Source: Ctena decussata (lineage: Eukaryota; Mollusca; Bivalvia; Lucinida; Lucinidae). From it: a DNA stretch of 64,000 nucleotides. Shown one piece after another: positions 43,328-53,992 of the stretch. The translations under genes were made by a program, and so were the position numbers. The DNA lies in NCBI GenBank assembly GCA_963989385.1, contig OZ022506.1:6613415-6677414 (forward strand). The letters are read 5' to 3'. Below the pieces are notes generated by a model. That model had not been told where the DNA came from. It searched no databases and saw only the letters and a program-made list of their open reading frames with translations. Every line of letters begins with the position of its first letter. Positions within the stretch are counted from its first letter, which is position 1.

Positions 43328-44080
43328 ATGTACTCGAATTATCTCGCTTCGATTAACATTGTATTATTCTGTACGCCTAAAACTTGTATAATCATTCAGG
43401 AAATAAGGTCTGGTGATCCAGATGAAATACATGAATCAAAACTTCAATAACCAAAACTGGAATGTATTTCAAACAAATGGCATGCCATTAATGTAGGCAG
43501 ATAAAGCAAACATTCATTTTGTTTTAAGACAAAAAGCTGTTGAATGCTTCCCGGCAGGTTTTGTACAGTTTTTGAAAAAAAAAAATGTTTGTTTTCGCAT
43601 TTATGACGTGTAAGGATACACACTTGCTTGGCGAAAATAATGCGAATACGTATAAGGCCGGCTGCTTCATTGGGAACAACAGTAAATACGAATACGTATA
43701 CATCCATGTTTCCCGTAATTTTACTTACGGAAGCAAATCTTTGACTAGCTGTTTGCATCCCTTGCGACGAAAACCTTCATAAAGGAAATCAACGCTTAAA
43801 GGGAATATTTTCATTCTGGAAAACAGAACATTCTCCAAAACAGTAGAGCTGCCTGCCCTATAAATGTATCTATGAGAAACCGTTGCAGCTAACGGCAGGC
43901 TTAAAGTATACTACACTGCTCAAACTATTAAAAGGAACACTGTATAGATTATGGCTCAATGTCTACAGACATTGATACCTAGCCTTTTGATTGAGAGTTT
44001 TTAGATAGAGATTTATGGAAATTTTATCCAGTGTTCATTTAGATATTCTGAGTGGTATATTTCTATTTATCTATCCACAG
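43328..44080. other. Intron (dac H-I)
   Basis: No coding signal. The tract before 44081 (TATTTCTATTTATCTATCCACAG) is a good polypyrimidine-acceptor sequence. Confidence 0.5.
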
Positions 44081-44100
44081 GTTCCTTTGGAGTGGCATGA
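44081..44100 (+). CDS. dac: Candidate terminal dachshund exon (SSFGVA stop)
   Basis: A strong acceptor precedes 44081. Joined to exon H in phase it adds Ser, SFGVA and a TGA at 44098-44100. The join keeps phase, but any acceptor would eventually give a stop, and the peptide does not resemble the vertebrate C-terminus. If exon H were instead read through its donor, translation would stop 14 codons later (SKYHPSRYMTFK stop). Downstream exons beyond the window are also possible. Confidence 0.4.
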
Positions 44101-46548
44101 CATGATCTCTACTGATTACTGGATTTAGTGTCTGAAGAAACATTTTACTCCACTGTGCCCGGACAGTAGATGTTTCATCCAGCACATTTTGGACAATCAA
44201 ACAAATCAACCGATCTGGACACAATGGCGCCTTAAAGTGACAGTACATAAATCAGTGAATATATGCTTCACATCACTCCTCGAATATTAAAACATCCTCA
44301 AAATGATAGAGTTTTGGTTGTGTTGAAAACACAGTTATGTCATCATACTTTTGCAGTGGATGCAGTGCACGAAATGTATGAGCAGAATGTCTGCTTTTTG
44401 CATGTTTGGTTTCTGGGGAACACTCAGGCTTCGGTGAGGATTCTTACGGGACTCTGCCGTTGAACAAAATATTCTGAGTCTGCTTTTCGCTCTCTGTGCT
44501 TGCGGCATATGGCTCAAATATATCAAGGTAATGTTTGATGGAAAGGATAAATAGTAATTTGATTTTACGGTCATTGTCATAAAAGCAGTGACACTCTTGG
44601 ACTTCGGGGATAAAATGCCACAGAGACTCTAACTCACGTTACTGATACAGGGACGAGCACGTAAACTAAAGACCTACTATATCTAGTTTGATCAGAGTGG
44701 AGGCAATGTAGATAACACTCGGAACACAATATTAGAACGTCATATCGGCATCGATGTCACGCCAACGTGCTGCATTGATTGATACATGTACAAGTTTAAA
44801 ACAATGTTATTTTAAATGTTTTATTCCTCCTGAAGAAAAGAGGGCAACTTGATGAAAATTCTGCTATTTTTCCATATGTTGTGACCCTCAGGAGAACCGT
44901 TTCGCTGAAACGATTCTACATGTAATAAGAGTCGCTGCATATTTTAAGAATATTACCCAATTATCTTCAATCACAATCACTGATCTTGGGCTCTATGCTG
45001 AGATCCTGTTTTTATTTTCTTTGACCGGAACTTGTTTGGTTTGACGTTAATTAAAGAACTGTACATGTATGTATTTTGAACGTTCATTTTCTGTTTGTTG
45101 TCATGTGTCTCCATCCCAGGTTGAAATAAATTGTGTAAACCATTAGTTTTGTAAACCATTTCTTGATATCTATTAAAATTTGTTGTTACCGAATACATTT
45201 TTGTTTTACTGATATTTCCGAACACTTGAGTCTCTAATGCTTATTCTAGCGAGTGCCTGGTGCTTGTACATGTAACTAGACTGCTACAGTCACGATTCCC
45301 CTTGTATGCAAATGCGTTCATTGACAAACATTGATTTCTAATTATTGATTCCTTTGCAGCTAAGTTTGCATCATGTAAATATATTCTTGCAGTTTCCACA
45401 TTCCTGTTACCCCTTCTTATTTGGAACACTGCTGTGTTTCCATACAGATAGATCGGATAATTTGGACCAGGAAGCTTTTGGAACAAAAACGTTTTACACT
45501 GCGACCGGCCGAGGCTATAATTTGACTGCGATATAGTAAAGGTCGATCTAGCAGGCTGTTTGCACTTAGAGTGGCATTACATGAAAACAGAACATCGAAA
45601 CAACAGGTCAGCCAAACCACCCGTACAGCATTCACCAAGTGTAAAAGAGAGATGTTGATCCGTGTGTGCATATTTGAGTATTAACTACGTACATTGCTGG
45701 GAGTGATCGGTCGATCGATGATGCTTTCTAACTTCCAAGGCAGGGAAATAGTAGGGAAGGGCCGGCTGTGCTTGCAGCATGTGCGAGATGGGGTTGTTTG
45801 GATTTTTCTAGTCTCATCTATCTTATCGATTCCTTTACTTCCTTCTTGTCACTTTGGGAGACGGCTCAATGTAGACTGAAACGACAGAGAGCTGTTTCAT
45901 ACACACAAAAACGCCAGTTCCTTAAAGATAATTCATAAAGCTGATCTGGGTTCGGTATTCTCAGATATTCTATAGGACGTTATAAATATACTTGACGCTG
46001 TCTGATAAAATAACTGTTAACAATCCGAATATCATTGCCTGAAACCTCATACATTCATTATCCAATTGTTAAGCTAATGCTGCAGTTAACTGGCAATTTT
46101 TCCGATTTGTCACATGACTGAATTGTCGGAAAAGTTGTCCAGTCATAGGCCTCCGGTTATTTTGTGCAAAAACAATTTCTTCTCTTCAGATATGATAGCA
46201 TTAAGCAGTAAAGCATTTTTACAATTTTATGAAACCTTAAATGGAACGAATTGAAACATAAAGACTATTTATAAATACGGTTTTGTGGCCACATAGGCTG
46301 CATTGACTAAAACCAACTATCACTGACTAAAGCCCCCGGTTTCTATGGCATATGTAACGCAAATTAATGCAACCTCGACGCTAAGTGTAACCCAATTACA
46401 CTAAAGGTTGAACTTGCAACACACAATGTTACCCGTAAGTAACAGTCAGTGTCGCATTAGTTTTGGCATTAATCCATTTCATTGAAATAATGTTCAAGAT
46501 ACGACAAATAATACTTAACAAAGAAACACATCTCAAATGTTAGTAAGA
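44101..46548. other. Possible dac 3'UTR, then non-coding DNA
   Basis: If 44081-44100 is the terminal exon, the 3'UTR begins here. An AATAAA at about 45126 is one possible poly(A) signal, but AT-rich DNA offers many. No other gene, repeat with clear ends or RNA gene was recognised up to 46548. Confidence 0.4.
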
Positions 46549-46795
46549 AAATTCTCAGGAACTGACACAATTCAGTCCCAGATCCCATCCAAGACACTAT
46601 GTAGGAAAAAGACAACACAATTAGTCACCACCAAAGACAACATCAGCGGCAGCCATTTCCCGTGTTTCCCATGTGAGTGGTCATCGGGCTAGCCTTAACA
46701 TCACAGAAATATATCAACAATAATGGCAACAAACAACAAAAACAACCAAAAAGAACCTAACCGGAAGTGCCGCCTTGGGGCGGCCAAGTCTATAA
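46549..46795 (-). mobile_element. Diverged relative of the 387 bp repeat
   Basis: Shares TCTCAGGAACTGAC..AATTCAG, CCCAGATCCCATCC and GTGCCGCCTTGGGGCGGCCA with 29991-30377 and 55876-56253. The middle is largely different, and no TTAA flanks are preserved. Confidence 0.6.
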
Positions 46796-47142
46796 CTTTG
46801 TACTATATATTTTGTGTGACCAATGTTTGCACAGCACTGCACCAGTAACATAAGCACGACATCCATCCTTCAGTTGGTCACCAAGATATCAGGCAAATCA
46901 CTGGACGAGGATACAAATGGTATAATTTATTTAGTCAGGATGTGTGTCACGCTGCAACATTATGGCATTTATTTAGCAAACAATCTACAAAATATGAGAG
47001 AAATCACCGCAAATATGGGTCACAGGGATCTAAATTAACACGAGGTCTGTGTTGCATACTCAACCTTTATCAGTCGTTAGATAGTCTTCAAGATATCTTT
47101 ATAATAGAACCAGGAAATTTCGGTCCCACTGATTTATACATA
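46796..47142. other. Non-coding DNA, no gene recognised
   Basis: Two overlapping frames of ~70 codons (46823-47145) have no recognisable similarity. Confidence 0.45.
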
Positions 47143-47367
47143 TGAGCCGCGACACGAGAAAACCAACAATGTGGTTGTGCGCCCAGCGCAGACTCAGATC
47201 AGCCTGCGCATCCATCTAGTTTGACCAGACTCTTCTTTAAGTGACCAAAGGGTAGCTAAGTGTCGAAGCTACCTCCATGCGGACAGCGAAGACTCTGATC
47301 AGACTGGGCGGATGCCCAGGCTGATCTGAGTCTGCGCTGGGTGCACAAGCACATTGTTGGTTTTCTC
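47143..47367. mobile_element. ~240 bp foldback element, right end truncated
   Basis: Starts TGAGCCGCGACACGAGAAAA and is intact through GCACATTGTTGGTTTTCTC, but the last ~15 bp (CGTGTCGCGGCTCA) are missing, replaced by TGAAGAACTTGCGG. Confidence 0.85.
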
Positions 47368-47881
47368 TGAAGAACTTGCGGTAAAATTAAATTACATTTG
47401 TCCATAAATCATTACAACCTCTGCAATTTGTAAGGTGTCCCAACATATGTAATTACAGGAATATGGGATATCTATCAGTTTCAATTTGTTCTCGCACGTA
47501 TAACTTGTGTGTGTAAAAAATGCAGAAATGAGAACGAGACCTAACTAAACAACATGAGTTTTATTACTTTGAAATCTAATAATTATTTTTTCTGTACAAA
47601 TTATGCTCACTGTATGATTTTTCTAATGGAACTTTCATGTAAATTTATTCGATTGAAACACGAGTCTGATACACGTAAGAGTGTCAATATACTTGAGCTA
47701 CGTGAAACAAAATTGTCTAAGACGTGAGAACGGTCGATGTTCAAATCAAATCTTGCAGATACGCAGGTGATCGGAGTATTGTTCTCATAAGCTCAGGTCA
47801 ATTTTTTACGGACATGAATTTTAAAAGACCAGATTCGAGCAAAACGGTTTAATATAAGAGAAATTACCATCAAAGCTTCAT
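47368..47881. other. Non-coding DNA, no feature seen
   Basis: No exon, RNA gene or repeat that I can support. Confidence 0.5.
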
Positions 47882-47990
47882 CCCAGCAGACACAAAATAT
47901 TGAATCAACATGGAATAAACATTGATTCAACGACCTGATGTTGAATCAAAATTGATTCAATGTTGGTTTAACCTTCTGTGCTCAGTGGGA
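47882..47990. mobile_element. Hairpin MITE, TTGATTCAACG core
   Basis: CCCAGCAGACACAAAATATTG to TTCTGTGCTCAGTGGGA with ATTGATTCAACG / GTTGAATCAAAATTGATTC blocks; moderately decayed. Confidence 0.78.
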
Positions 47991-48132
47991 CACTGTCAAC
48001 TTCAGTGGGATTAGCAAACATTCTGAACACTAGCCTTCTAGTAAAATTTATATGAAAATATCCTATCATTTTCGAGTGGCTCTTTGCAAGTTCGCATTGG
48101 TTAAATACATGAGTTTATTTACTGCTTCACAA

Positions 48133-48306
48133 ATGGATGGATGGATCAGCATTTGTCATATCAGGACGATGGGAGTGTAATAATGAAAGGCTGTATGCAA
48201 TGGAATCCCGTTTACATAGTTGAATAAAATCCGCTACCAGTCGAAATCGAACCCGGACCGCATGCTTAACAGATCAGCACTTTAATTACTGAGCTAATGG
48301 GACGCC
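48133..48306 (-). mobile_element. tRNA-derived SINE, copy 2 of the 3007 family
   Basis: (GGAT)n start, CATATCAGGACGATGGGAGTG body, and a minus-strand tRNA-like head: B-box-like GGTTCGATTTCGAC around 48242-48254 and TAGCTCAGTAATTAAAG near 48285-48296. Confidence 0.72.
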
Positions 48307-48464
48307 TACATATATTATTGTTTAAGAACCTTTCGGCACGGGAACTGACTGATCACTTACAAGCAACATTCAGGGTTTCAGGTCCGGGTTTCACCAGCCT
48401 GTGCGTCGCTATACGCAAAAGTCAAACGTTCCTATTCTCATCATGATAAATAGATAAATGGATG

Positions 48465-48487
48465 AATAAATAAATAAATAAATAAAT
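48465..48487. repeat. (AAAT)n microsatellite
   Basis: About six AAAT units, following further ATAAATGG-type degenerate copies. Confidence 0.85.
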
Positions 48488-48977
48488 CTAGTGTAACGAG
48501 TCTCCATTTAATGCTCTACAACTTCTTAAAATGAGTTATTTAACAAATTGTTCTGGAAACTGAGAAATTTAGAGAGAAAGAAAGTCGTAATTTATTACAT
48601 TTTGGCCACTTTAACAAACTGCATTGCATATCAAATATAAACATTTTTGCGATGTACTCTAAACTTCTGGCAGAATAAGAAAGTCTAACCATGGTCAGAC
48701 GGCTCCTTCACCAGTCCAGTCTGGGTCAAGCTTAAACTTAGAACATTCTGTCCCAACGTTTAGGGTCGTCTCGGTATATCCTTCAAAGACAATAAAAAGT
48801 CATAACATATATTTCCAAATCATTTGGAATCGGCTAATCTTCATCTCAGGCAGTTAGCCCAAAGACATATCCACAGTTCCGAAATTGCTTTTTCTATTCC
48901 TTTATTACTGCTTTGAATTAGATGTATAAACACAAAGAATACCATAAAGCTCCATAACATTTGGGCATAAATTTATG
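48488..48977. other. Non-coding DNA, no feature seen
   Basis: No exon or RNA gene recognised. Confidence 0.5.
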
Positions 48978-49081
48978 CGCAAGCAGCTCAGTCCATGATC
49001 AGACTGCTCCTTCAAACAGCTCAGATCCAGATCAGACTGCTCCTTTAAGGAGCAGTCTGATCATGGACTGAGCTGCTTGCG
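48978..49081. repeat. 104 bp foldback repeat (ctgatcagactg family)
   Basis: CGCAAGCAGCTCAGTCCATG pairs with CATGGACTGAGCTGCTTGCG, and the inner ATCAGACTGCTCCTT pairs with AAGGAGCAGTCTGAT. An extra partial repeat (ACAGCTCAGATCCAGATCAG) sits in the left arm. Confidence 0.85.
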
Positions 49082-49785
49082 ATCTGCCAGCTATTGGCTA
49101 GACATAACTTCAAATCAAGATTAAAATTTCTTTTCATTAGGATAGTTACAGCAATTGGCCATTATGTCTGCACAATCAGGAAAATTACGGTACCCCTAAT
49201 TGGAAACGCATCATTCAATTGTTTTAGATAACAATCGGGCGATGTTCTTTGAATTGACAATAGAAACCATTTTTCGCATCACTTCACTGAGATGAAAGTT
49301 GCGTTTCCTCGGGTTATATGTGATTTGTTTTCTATTAATTGTAAAATGTTTCCTTTTAGCGCCAATCTAGTGTTAAAGAAAAGAAAATATAATTTGTTAT
49401 TGATGGGACACAGATGAAAGTGCGAGTTATGGAAGTCCTGGGGTAACTTTTTACTTCTTAGTTTCGAGTTCTTACATTCATTTTTACTTCTCAGTTCCCG
49501 AAATGGCACTTCCGACTGCTAATATCCTGGTCATATCGCCTAACTGCTTTATATTATAGTCTTACAATCGAATTTTGACTTTAGAGCTTTCAGGTCTGTT
49601 TTCCAACTTCCAACTTTTCACTATTTAATGCCTGCTTATTATTCGTATTTCTTACTTCTGGACTTCTTACTTCGGATATTTCACTCCAGACTTATCATGC
49701 TTATTAGTACCTTCTTCTTATTATATTGACACTTGCCGTCTTGTTAATTTTACAATTGCCTTCCCTTAGATAAACCTTAAAGAGA
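49082..49785. other. Non-coding DNA, no feature seen
   Basis: Simple, T-rich phrases (TTACTTCT, CTTCTTATTA) but no gene. Confidence 0.5.
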
Positions 49786-49935
49786 AACTAGCTTCTCTTA
49801 AGAATTGAACTTTGAGAGAAGTCGTTTGAGAGTGTGGACGGACGGTGGAAGACCGACGGACGACCAACGGACGACGGAGCCGGCCCATACTAAAAGCTCC
49901 TCCGGAGCTTTCGGCTAAGGTGAGCTAAAACACAA
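49786..49935. repeat. Dispersed repeat end with GACGGACG tract
   Basis: A GGACGGACGGTGG ... ACGGACGACC ... GGACGACGGAGCC stretch is followed by AAAGCTCCTCCGGAGCTTT (a hairpin) and AAGGTGAGCTAAA. The satellite element at 51375 has the mirror-type start (GTGAGCTTTT, then GTCCGTCGTCCGTCG), so these may be related ends. Confidence 0.55.
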
Positions 49936-50665
49936 ACAAGAACACCAAAAAAATATAAAGAAAAATCAAATAAAAATCAGGTAGCTTGTGTCCAGATATT
50001 TTCCAGAAAACGCAGACTATTCTACTATTTTAAAAATTGAAAAATTTCATTTGCACAGCTGTCTTGTCCACAGTAATGCAGATTTTATACAAGTCAATGA
50101 TAAATGTATACCTGCCTTTCCTATATTTAATAAATGCATTCAGTATACATGCACCTATTTTTTTTACATGGTTGAATATTTTTTTTATGAAAATAAGCTA
50201 CTTTTCTCATTTGCTGTAACTTTCAATTAGAGAAATGGTTAGAACAAACACTTGTTAGGACGCTCTTCTTACTGCATTAGAGTACGTTCAGACCTAGGTA
50301 CATTTTCAAATTGCAGAAAATTGTCCTTTGATCTTCCGGTAAAAAAAACCCAGTTTTTTTTAACTTTTCTTTTTTTTGGTTTCTAAGCTGTAGAGAACAA
50401 CAAAAATAAAAAGTATGCTAACTCCTAGGGATATACATTAAATTTTGATGGTTTTATTAAGATTTTAGTGTTTATCACAAGTCACCACCTTAATCAGCAA
50501 AACGACAAAATTATAATATTTTATCTGTTGTTGGATTAGTGAGTGGTCGCCCCTTTCACGCTGGGCATCGTATGAACGACTCCCAAGGGTGGACACAAGT
50601 ACTCAATCCATTAGACTAGAAAATCTGCACCCAGTGCGCTCTGAGCTGGAAAAAAAAGTGGCATT
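49936..50665. other. AT-rich non-coding DNA
   Basis: No exon, RNA gene or repeat that I can support. Confidence 0.5.
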
Positions 50666-50982
50666 AGGGTGGCTGTTGGTGATGGTACTGTCGCTAACGT
50701 CGGCGATCTGCCTTATAATGTACCAAACCGCTAATACTGGATGCAAACACACAGAGGTTATGTGCTTTGTAGTTTTGTACCCCGGGACAATGGCTCGCTA
50801 CATACGCATGGGTGGACTAAAATACTTAAGGTGGACTTAACATACTAAAGGGTGGCTGTTGGAAAATGTAGTGTCGCCAACATCGGCGATGGCGTCCGGC
50901 ATATTATGTACCAAACCGGCAGTACTATGTAAACACACCGAGGTAATGAGCTTTTTAGATTTGTACCCCGCATGGGTGGCCA
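50666..50982. repeat. Tandem pair of ~135-150 bp repeats, period 183
   Basis: Both copies read AGGGTGGCTGTTGG, GTGTCGCC/GTCGCTAAC, CGGCGAT, ATGTACCAAACCG, AAACACAC(C/A)GAGGT and GTACCCC, starting at 50666 and 50849. Confidence 0.75.
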
Positions 50983-50994
50983 TGTTAACATAGG

Positions 50995-51110
50995 AGAAAA
51001 TTTTGCGACCTCCTGTTTGCTTCCCTGGATGATAAGACTCCAACAAAAAACTCCTACAGAAGCAAAATTCTTCCTATAAGAGTTGAACCCTGCTTGATTG
51101 GCATCGGGTT
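50995..51110. repeat. Dispersed repeat, copy 4 of the 6255 family
   Basis: CGACCTCCTGTTTGCTTCCC, CTCCTACAGAAGCAAAATTC and TATAAGAGTTGAACCC in family order; the ends are truncated. Confidence 0.55.
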
Positions 51111-51245
51111 AAAAGGTACCATACGTCACGCGCGGCTCAAATCAGCCTGCGCGTCCCCGCAGTCTTATCAATATCTCCCCTTTTTGCATGTAAAATCCTG
51201 AAGAATCTTTACATTTTAAGCGCCAGTGACGAAAATAGCAGAATT

Positions 51246-51314
51246 GGCAAACAGCGTAGATCCTGATGAGGTGGCTCATAATGAGCTGCCTCATCATGAT
51301 CTACACTGTTTGCC
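51246..51314. repeat. Short foldback repeat, gcaaacag...ctgtttgc
   Basis: GGCAAACAGCGTAGATCCTG pairs with CATGATCTACACTGTTTGCC around GAGGTGGCTCAT / ATGAGCTGCCTC. Confidence 0.8.
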
Positions 51315-51374
51315 TTCAAGTCTTTGAATTTCCAATCTGTTAAAGCTCAGACTAAACGTTTATTTTTAGCTTCG

Positions 51375-53992
51375 TGCTCAGGGTGAGCTTTTGGGATACC
51401 CTGATGTCCGTCGTCCGTCGTACGTCCGGACGTCCGGACGTCCGTCCGTCAACTTTTGCTTGTGTACACTCTAGCGGCCACAGTTTTGATCCAATCTTTA
51501 CGAAACTTTGTCAGAATGTTAGTCTTTATAAAATCTAGGCCAAGTTCGAAATTGGGTCATGTCGGGTCAAAAACTAGGTCACTAGGTCAAATCTTAGAAA
51601 AACCTTGTGTACGCTCTAGAGGGCACAGTTTTCATCCAAAGTTCATGAAACTTTGTCAGAATGTTTATCCTCATAGTATCTAGGACAAGTTCGAAATTGG
51701 GTCACGTCGGGTCTAAAACTAGGTCACTAGGTCAAATCATAGAAAAACCATGTGTACGCTCTAGAGGACACAGTTTTGATCCAATCTTTATGAAACTTTG
51801 TCAGAATGTTTATCTCCATAAACTCTAGGCCAAGTTTGAAACTGGGTCATGTCGGGTCAAAAACTAGGTCACTAGATCAAATCTTAGAAAAACCTTGTGT
51901 ACACTCTAGAGGGCACAGTTTTCATCCAAAATTCATGAAACTTTGTCAGAAAGTTTATCCTCATAGTATCTAGGATAAGTTCGAAACTGGGTCATGTCAG
52001 GTCAAAAACTAGGTCACTAGGTCAAATCATAGAAAAACCTTGTGTACGCTCTAGAGGACACAGTTTTGATCCAATCTTTATGAAACTTTGTCAGAATGTT
52101 TATCTCCATAAACTCTAGGCCAAGTTCGAAACTTGGTCATGTCGGGTCAAAAACTAGGTCACTAGGTCAAATCTTAGAAAAACCTTGTGTACGCTCTAGA
52201 GTGCACAGTTTTCATCCAAAGTTCATGAAACTTTGTCAGAATGTTTATCCTCATAGTATCTAGGCCAAGTTCGAAACTGGGTCATGTCGGGTCAAAAACT
52301 AGGTCACTAGGTCAAATCATAGAAAAACCTTGTGTATGCTCTAGAGGACACAGTTTTGATCCAATCTTTATGAAACTTTGTCAGAATGTTTATCTCTATA
52401 AACTCTAAGCCAAGTTTGAAACTGGGTCTTGTTGGATCGAAAACTAGGTCACTAGGTCAAATCTTAGAAAAGCCTTGGGTACGCTCTAGAAGGCACAGTT
52501 TTGATCCAAAGTTCATGAAACTTTGTCAGAATGTTTATCCTTATAATATCTAGGATAAGTTTGAAACGTGGTCATGTCGGGTCAAAAACTAGGTCACTAG
52601 GTCAAATCATAGAAAAACCTTGTGTACGCTCTAGAGGACACAGTTTTGATCTAATCTTTATGAAACTTTGTCAGAATGTTTACTTCCATAAACTCTCGGC
52701 CAAGTTTGAAACGTGGTCATGTCGGGTCAAAAACTAGGTCACTAGGTCAAATCTTAGAAAAACCTTGTGTACGCTCTAGAGGACACAGTTTTCATCCAAA
52801 GTTCATGAAACTTTGTCAGAATGTTTATCCTCATAATATGTAGGATAAGTTTGAAACTAGGTCATGTCGGGTCAAAAACTTGGTCACTAGGTCAAATCTT
52901 AGAAAAACCTTGTGTACGCTCTATAGGGCACACTTTTCATCCAAACTTCATGAAACTTTGTCAGAATGTTTATCCTCATAATATCTAGAAGAAGTTCGAA
53001 CTGGGTCACATCGGGTCAAAAACTAGGTCACTAGTTCAAATCATTGAAAAACCTTGTGTACGCTCTAGAGGACACAATTTTGATCCAATCTTTATGAAAC
53101 AGTGTCAGAATGTTTATCTCAATAAACTCTTGGCCAAGGTCGAAACTGGGTCATGTCGAGTCATAAAGTTGGTCACTAGGTCAAATCTTAGAAAAACCTT
53201 GTGTGCGCTCTAGAAGGCACAGTTTTGATTCAAAGTTCATGAAACTTTGTCAGAATGTTTATCCTCATAATATGTAGGAAAAGTTTGAAACTGGGTCTTG
53301 TGGGGTCGAAAACTAGGTCACTAGGTCAAATCATAGAAAAACCTTGTGTACGCTCTAGAGGACACAGTTTTTATCTAATCTTTATGAAACTTTGTCAGAA
53401 TGTTTATCTTCATAAACTCTCAGCCAAGTTTGAAAGTAGGTCATGTCGGGTAAAAAACTAGGTCACTAGGTCAAATCTTAGAAAAACGTTGTGTAAGCAC
53501 TAGAAGGCATAGTTTTGATCCAATCTTCATGAAACTATGTCAAAAAGTTTATTGTCCATATATCTAAGCCCCCTATGAAACTGAGTCGCGTCGGCTGAAG
53601 GTTAAATCTTAGAAAAACTTTGTGTACACCCTAGAGGGCACAGTTTTGATCCAATCTTCATGAAACTCTGTCAGAATGTTTATCTTAATGAAATCTAGGT
53701 AAAGTTTGAAACTGGGTCGTGTCGTGTCAAAAACTTGGTCACTAGGTCAAATATAAGAACGACCTTGTATACGCTCCAGAGGGCACAGTTTTGATCCAAT
53801 CTCAATGAAACTGTGTCAGAATGTTTATTCTTACAATATCCAGGCCAAGTTTGAAACTGGGTCATGTCGGGTCAAAAACTAGGTCAAATGTTAGTATGGT
53901 AAAAACTCTTATAAATCTTCACCAGAGCCAGTGAACTGATTAATGCTCAGGTGAGCGATTCAGGGCCACCATGGCCCTCTTGTTTAAATTTT
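51375..53992. repeat. 2.6 kb satellite element, 17 units of ~145 bp
   Basis: Starts GCTCAGGGTGAGCTTTTGGG with a GTCCGTCGTCCGTCG tract and ends GCTCAGGTGAGCGATTCAGG, CCATGGCCCTCTTGTTT. In between, a unit recurs at 51461, 51606, 51751 and so on to 53766: TGTGTACGCTCTAGAGG-CACAGTTTT-ATCCAA, CATGAAACTTTGTCAGAATG, AAGTTCGAAACTGGGTCATG, then TCGGGTCAAAAACTAGGTCA and CTAGGTCAAATCTTAGAAAA. Two unit types alternate. Each unit holds up to four (A/G)GGTCA half-sites. Frames of 68-75 codons recur with the unit (51456, 52531, 53255) and are by-products of the repeat. Confidence 0.88.

Larger units (their letters stand above)
28936..44100 (+). other. dac: dachshund (DACH) homologue, 3' part of the gene
   Basis: Gene span covering every visible exon. 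Dachshund is a nuclear transcriptional co-regulator of the Ski/Sno/Dac superfamily that works with Six and Eya factors in eye, limb and neural development. It has an N-terminal DNA-binding DACHbox-N and a C-terminal DACHbox-C/coiled coil. Here the exons encode about 345 residues from just after DACHbox-N to the C-terminus. Every splice junction is GT-AG and phases agree at all joins. The DACHbox-N exon(s) and start codon are not found in 1-28935, so they probably lie upstream. The vertebrate protein is roughly twice this length. Orthology rests on the DACHbox-C match and the flanking blocks, and I regard it as secure; the exact C-terminus is not. Confidence 0.93.

Noticed and set aside
51456..53461. 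Repeat protein suggested by similar frames at 51456, 52531 and 53255
   Set aside because: The frames recur because the DNA satellite repeats; they are broken by stops in other units and units drift in length out of multiples of three.
51455..53900. CRISPR-like array
   Set aside because: Units are ~145 bp with no unique spacers, in a eukaryotic genome; it is a satellite.
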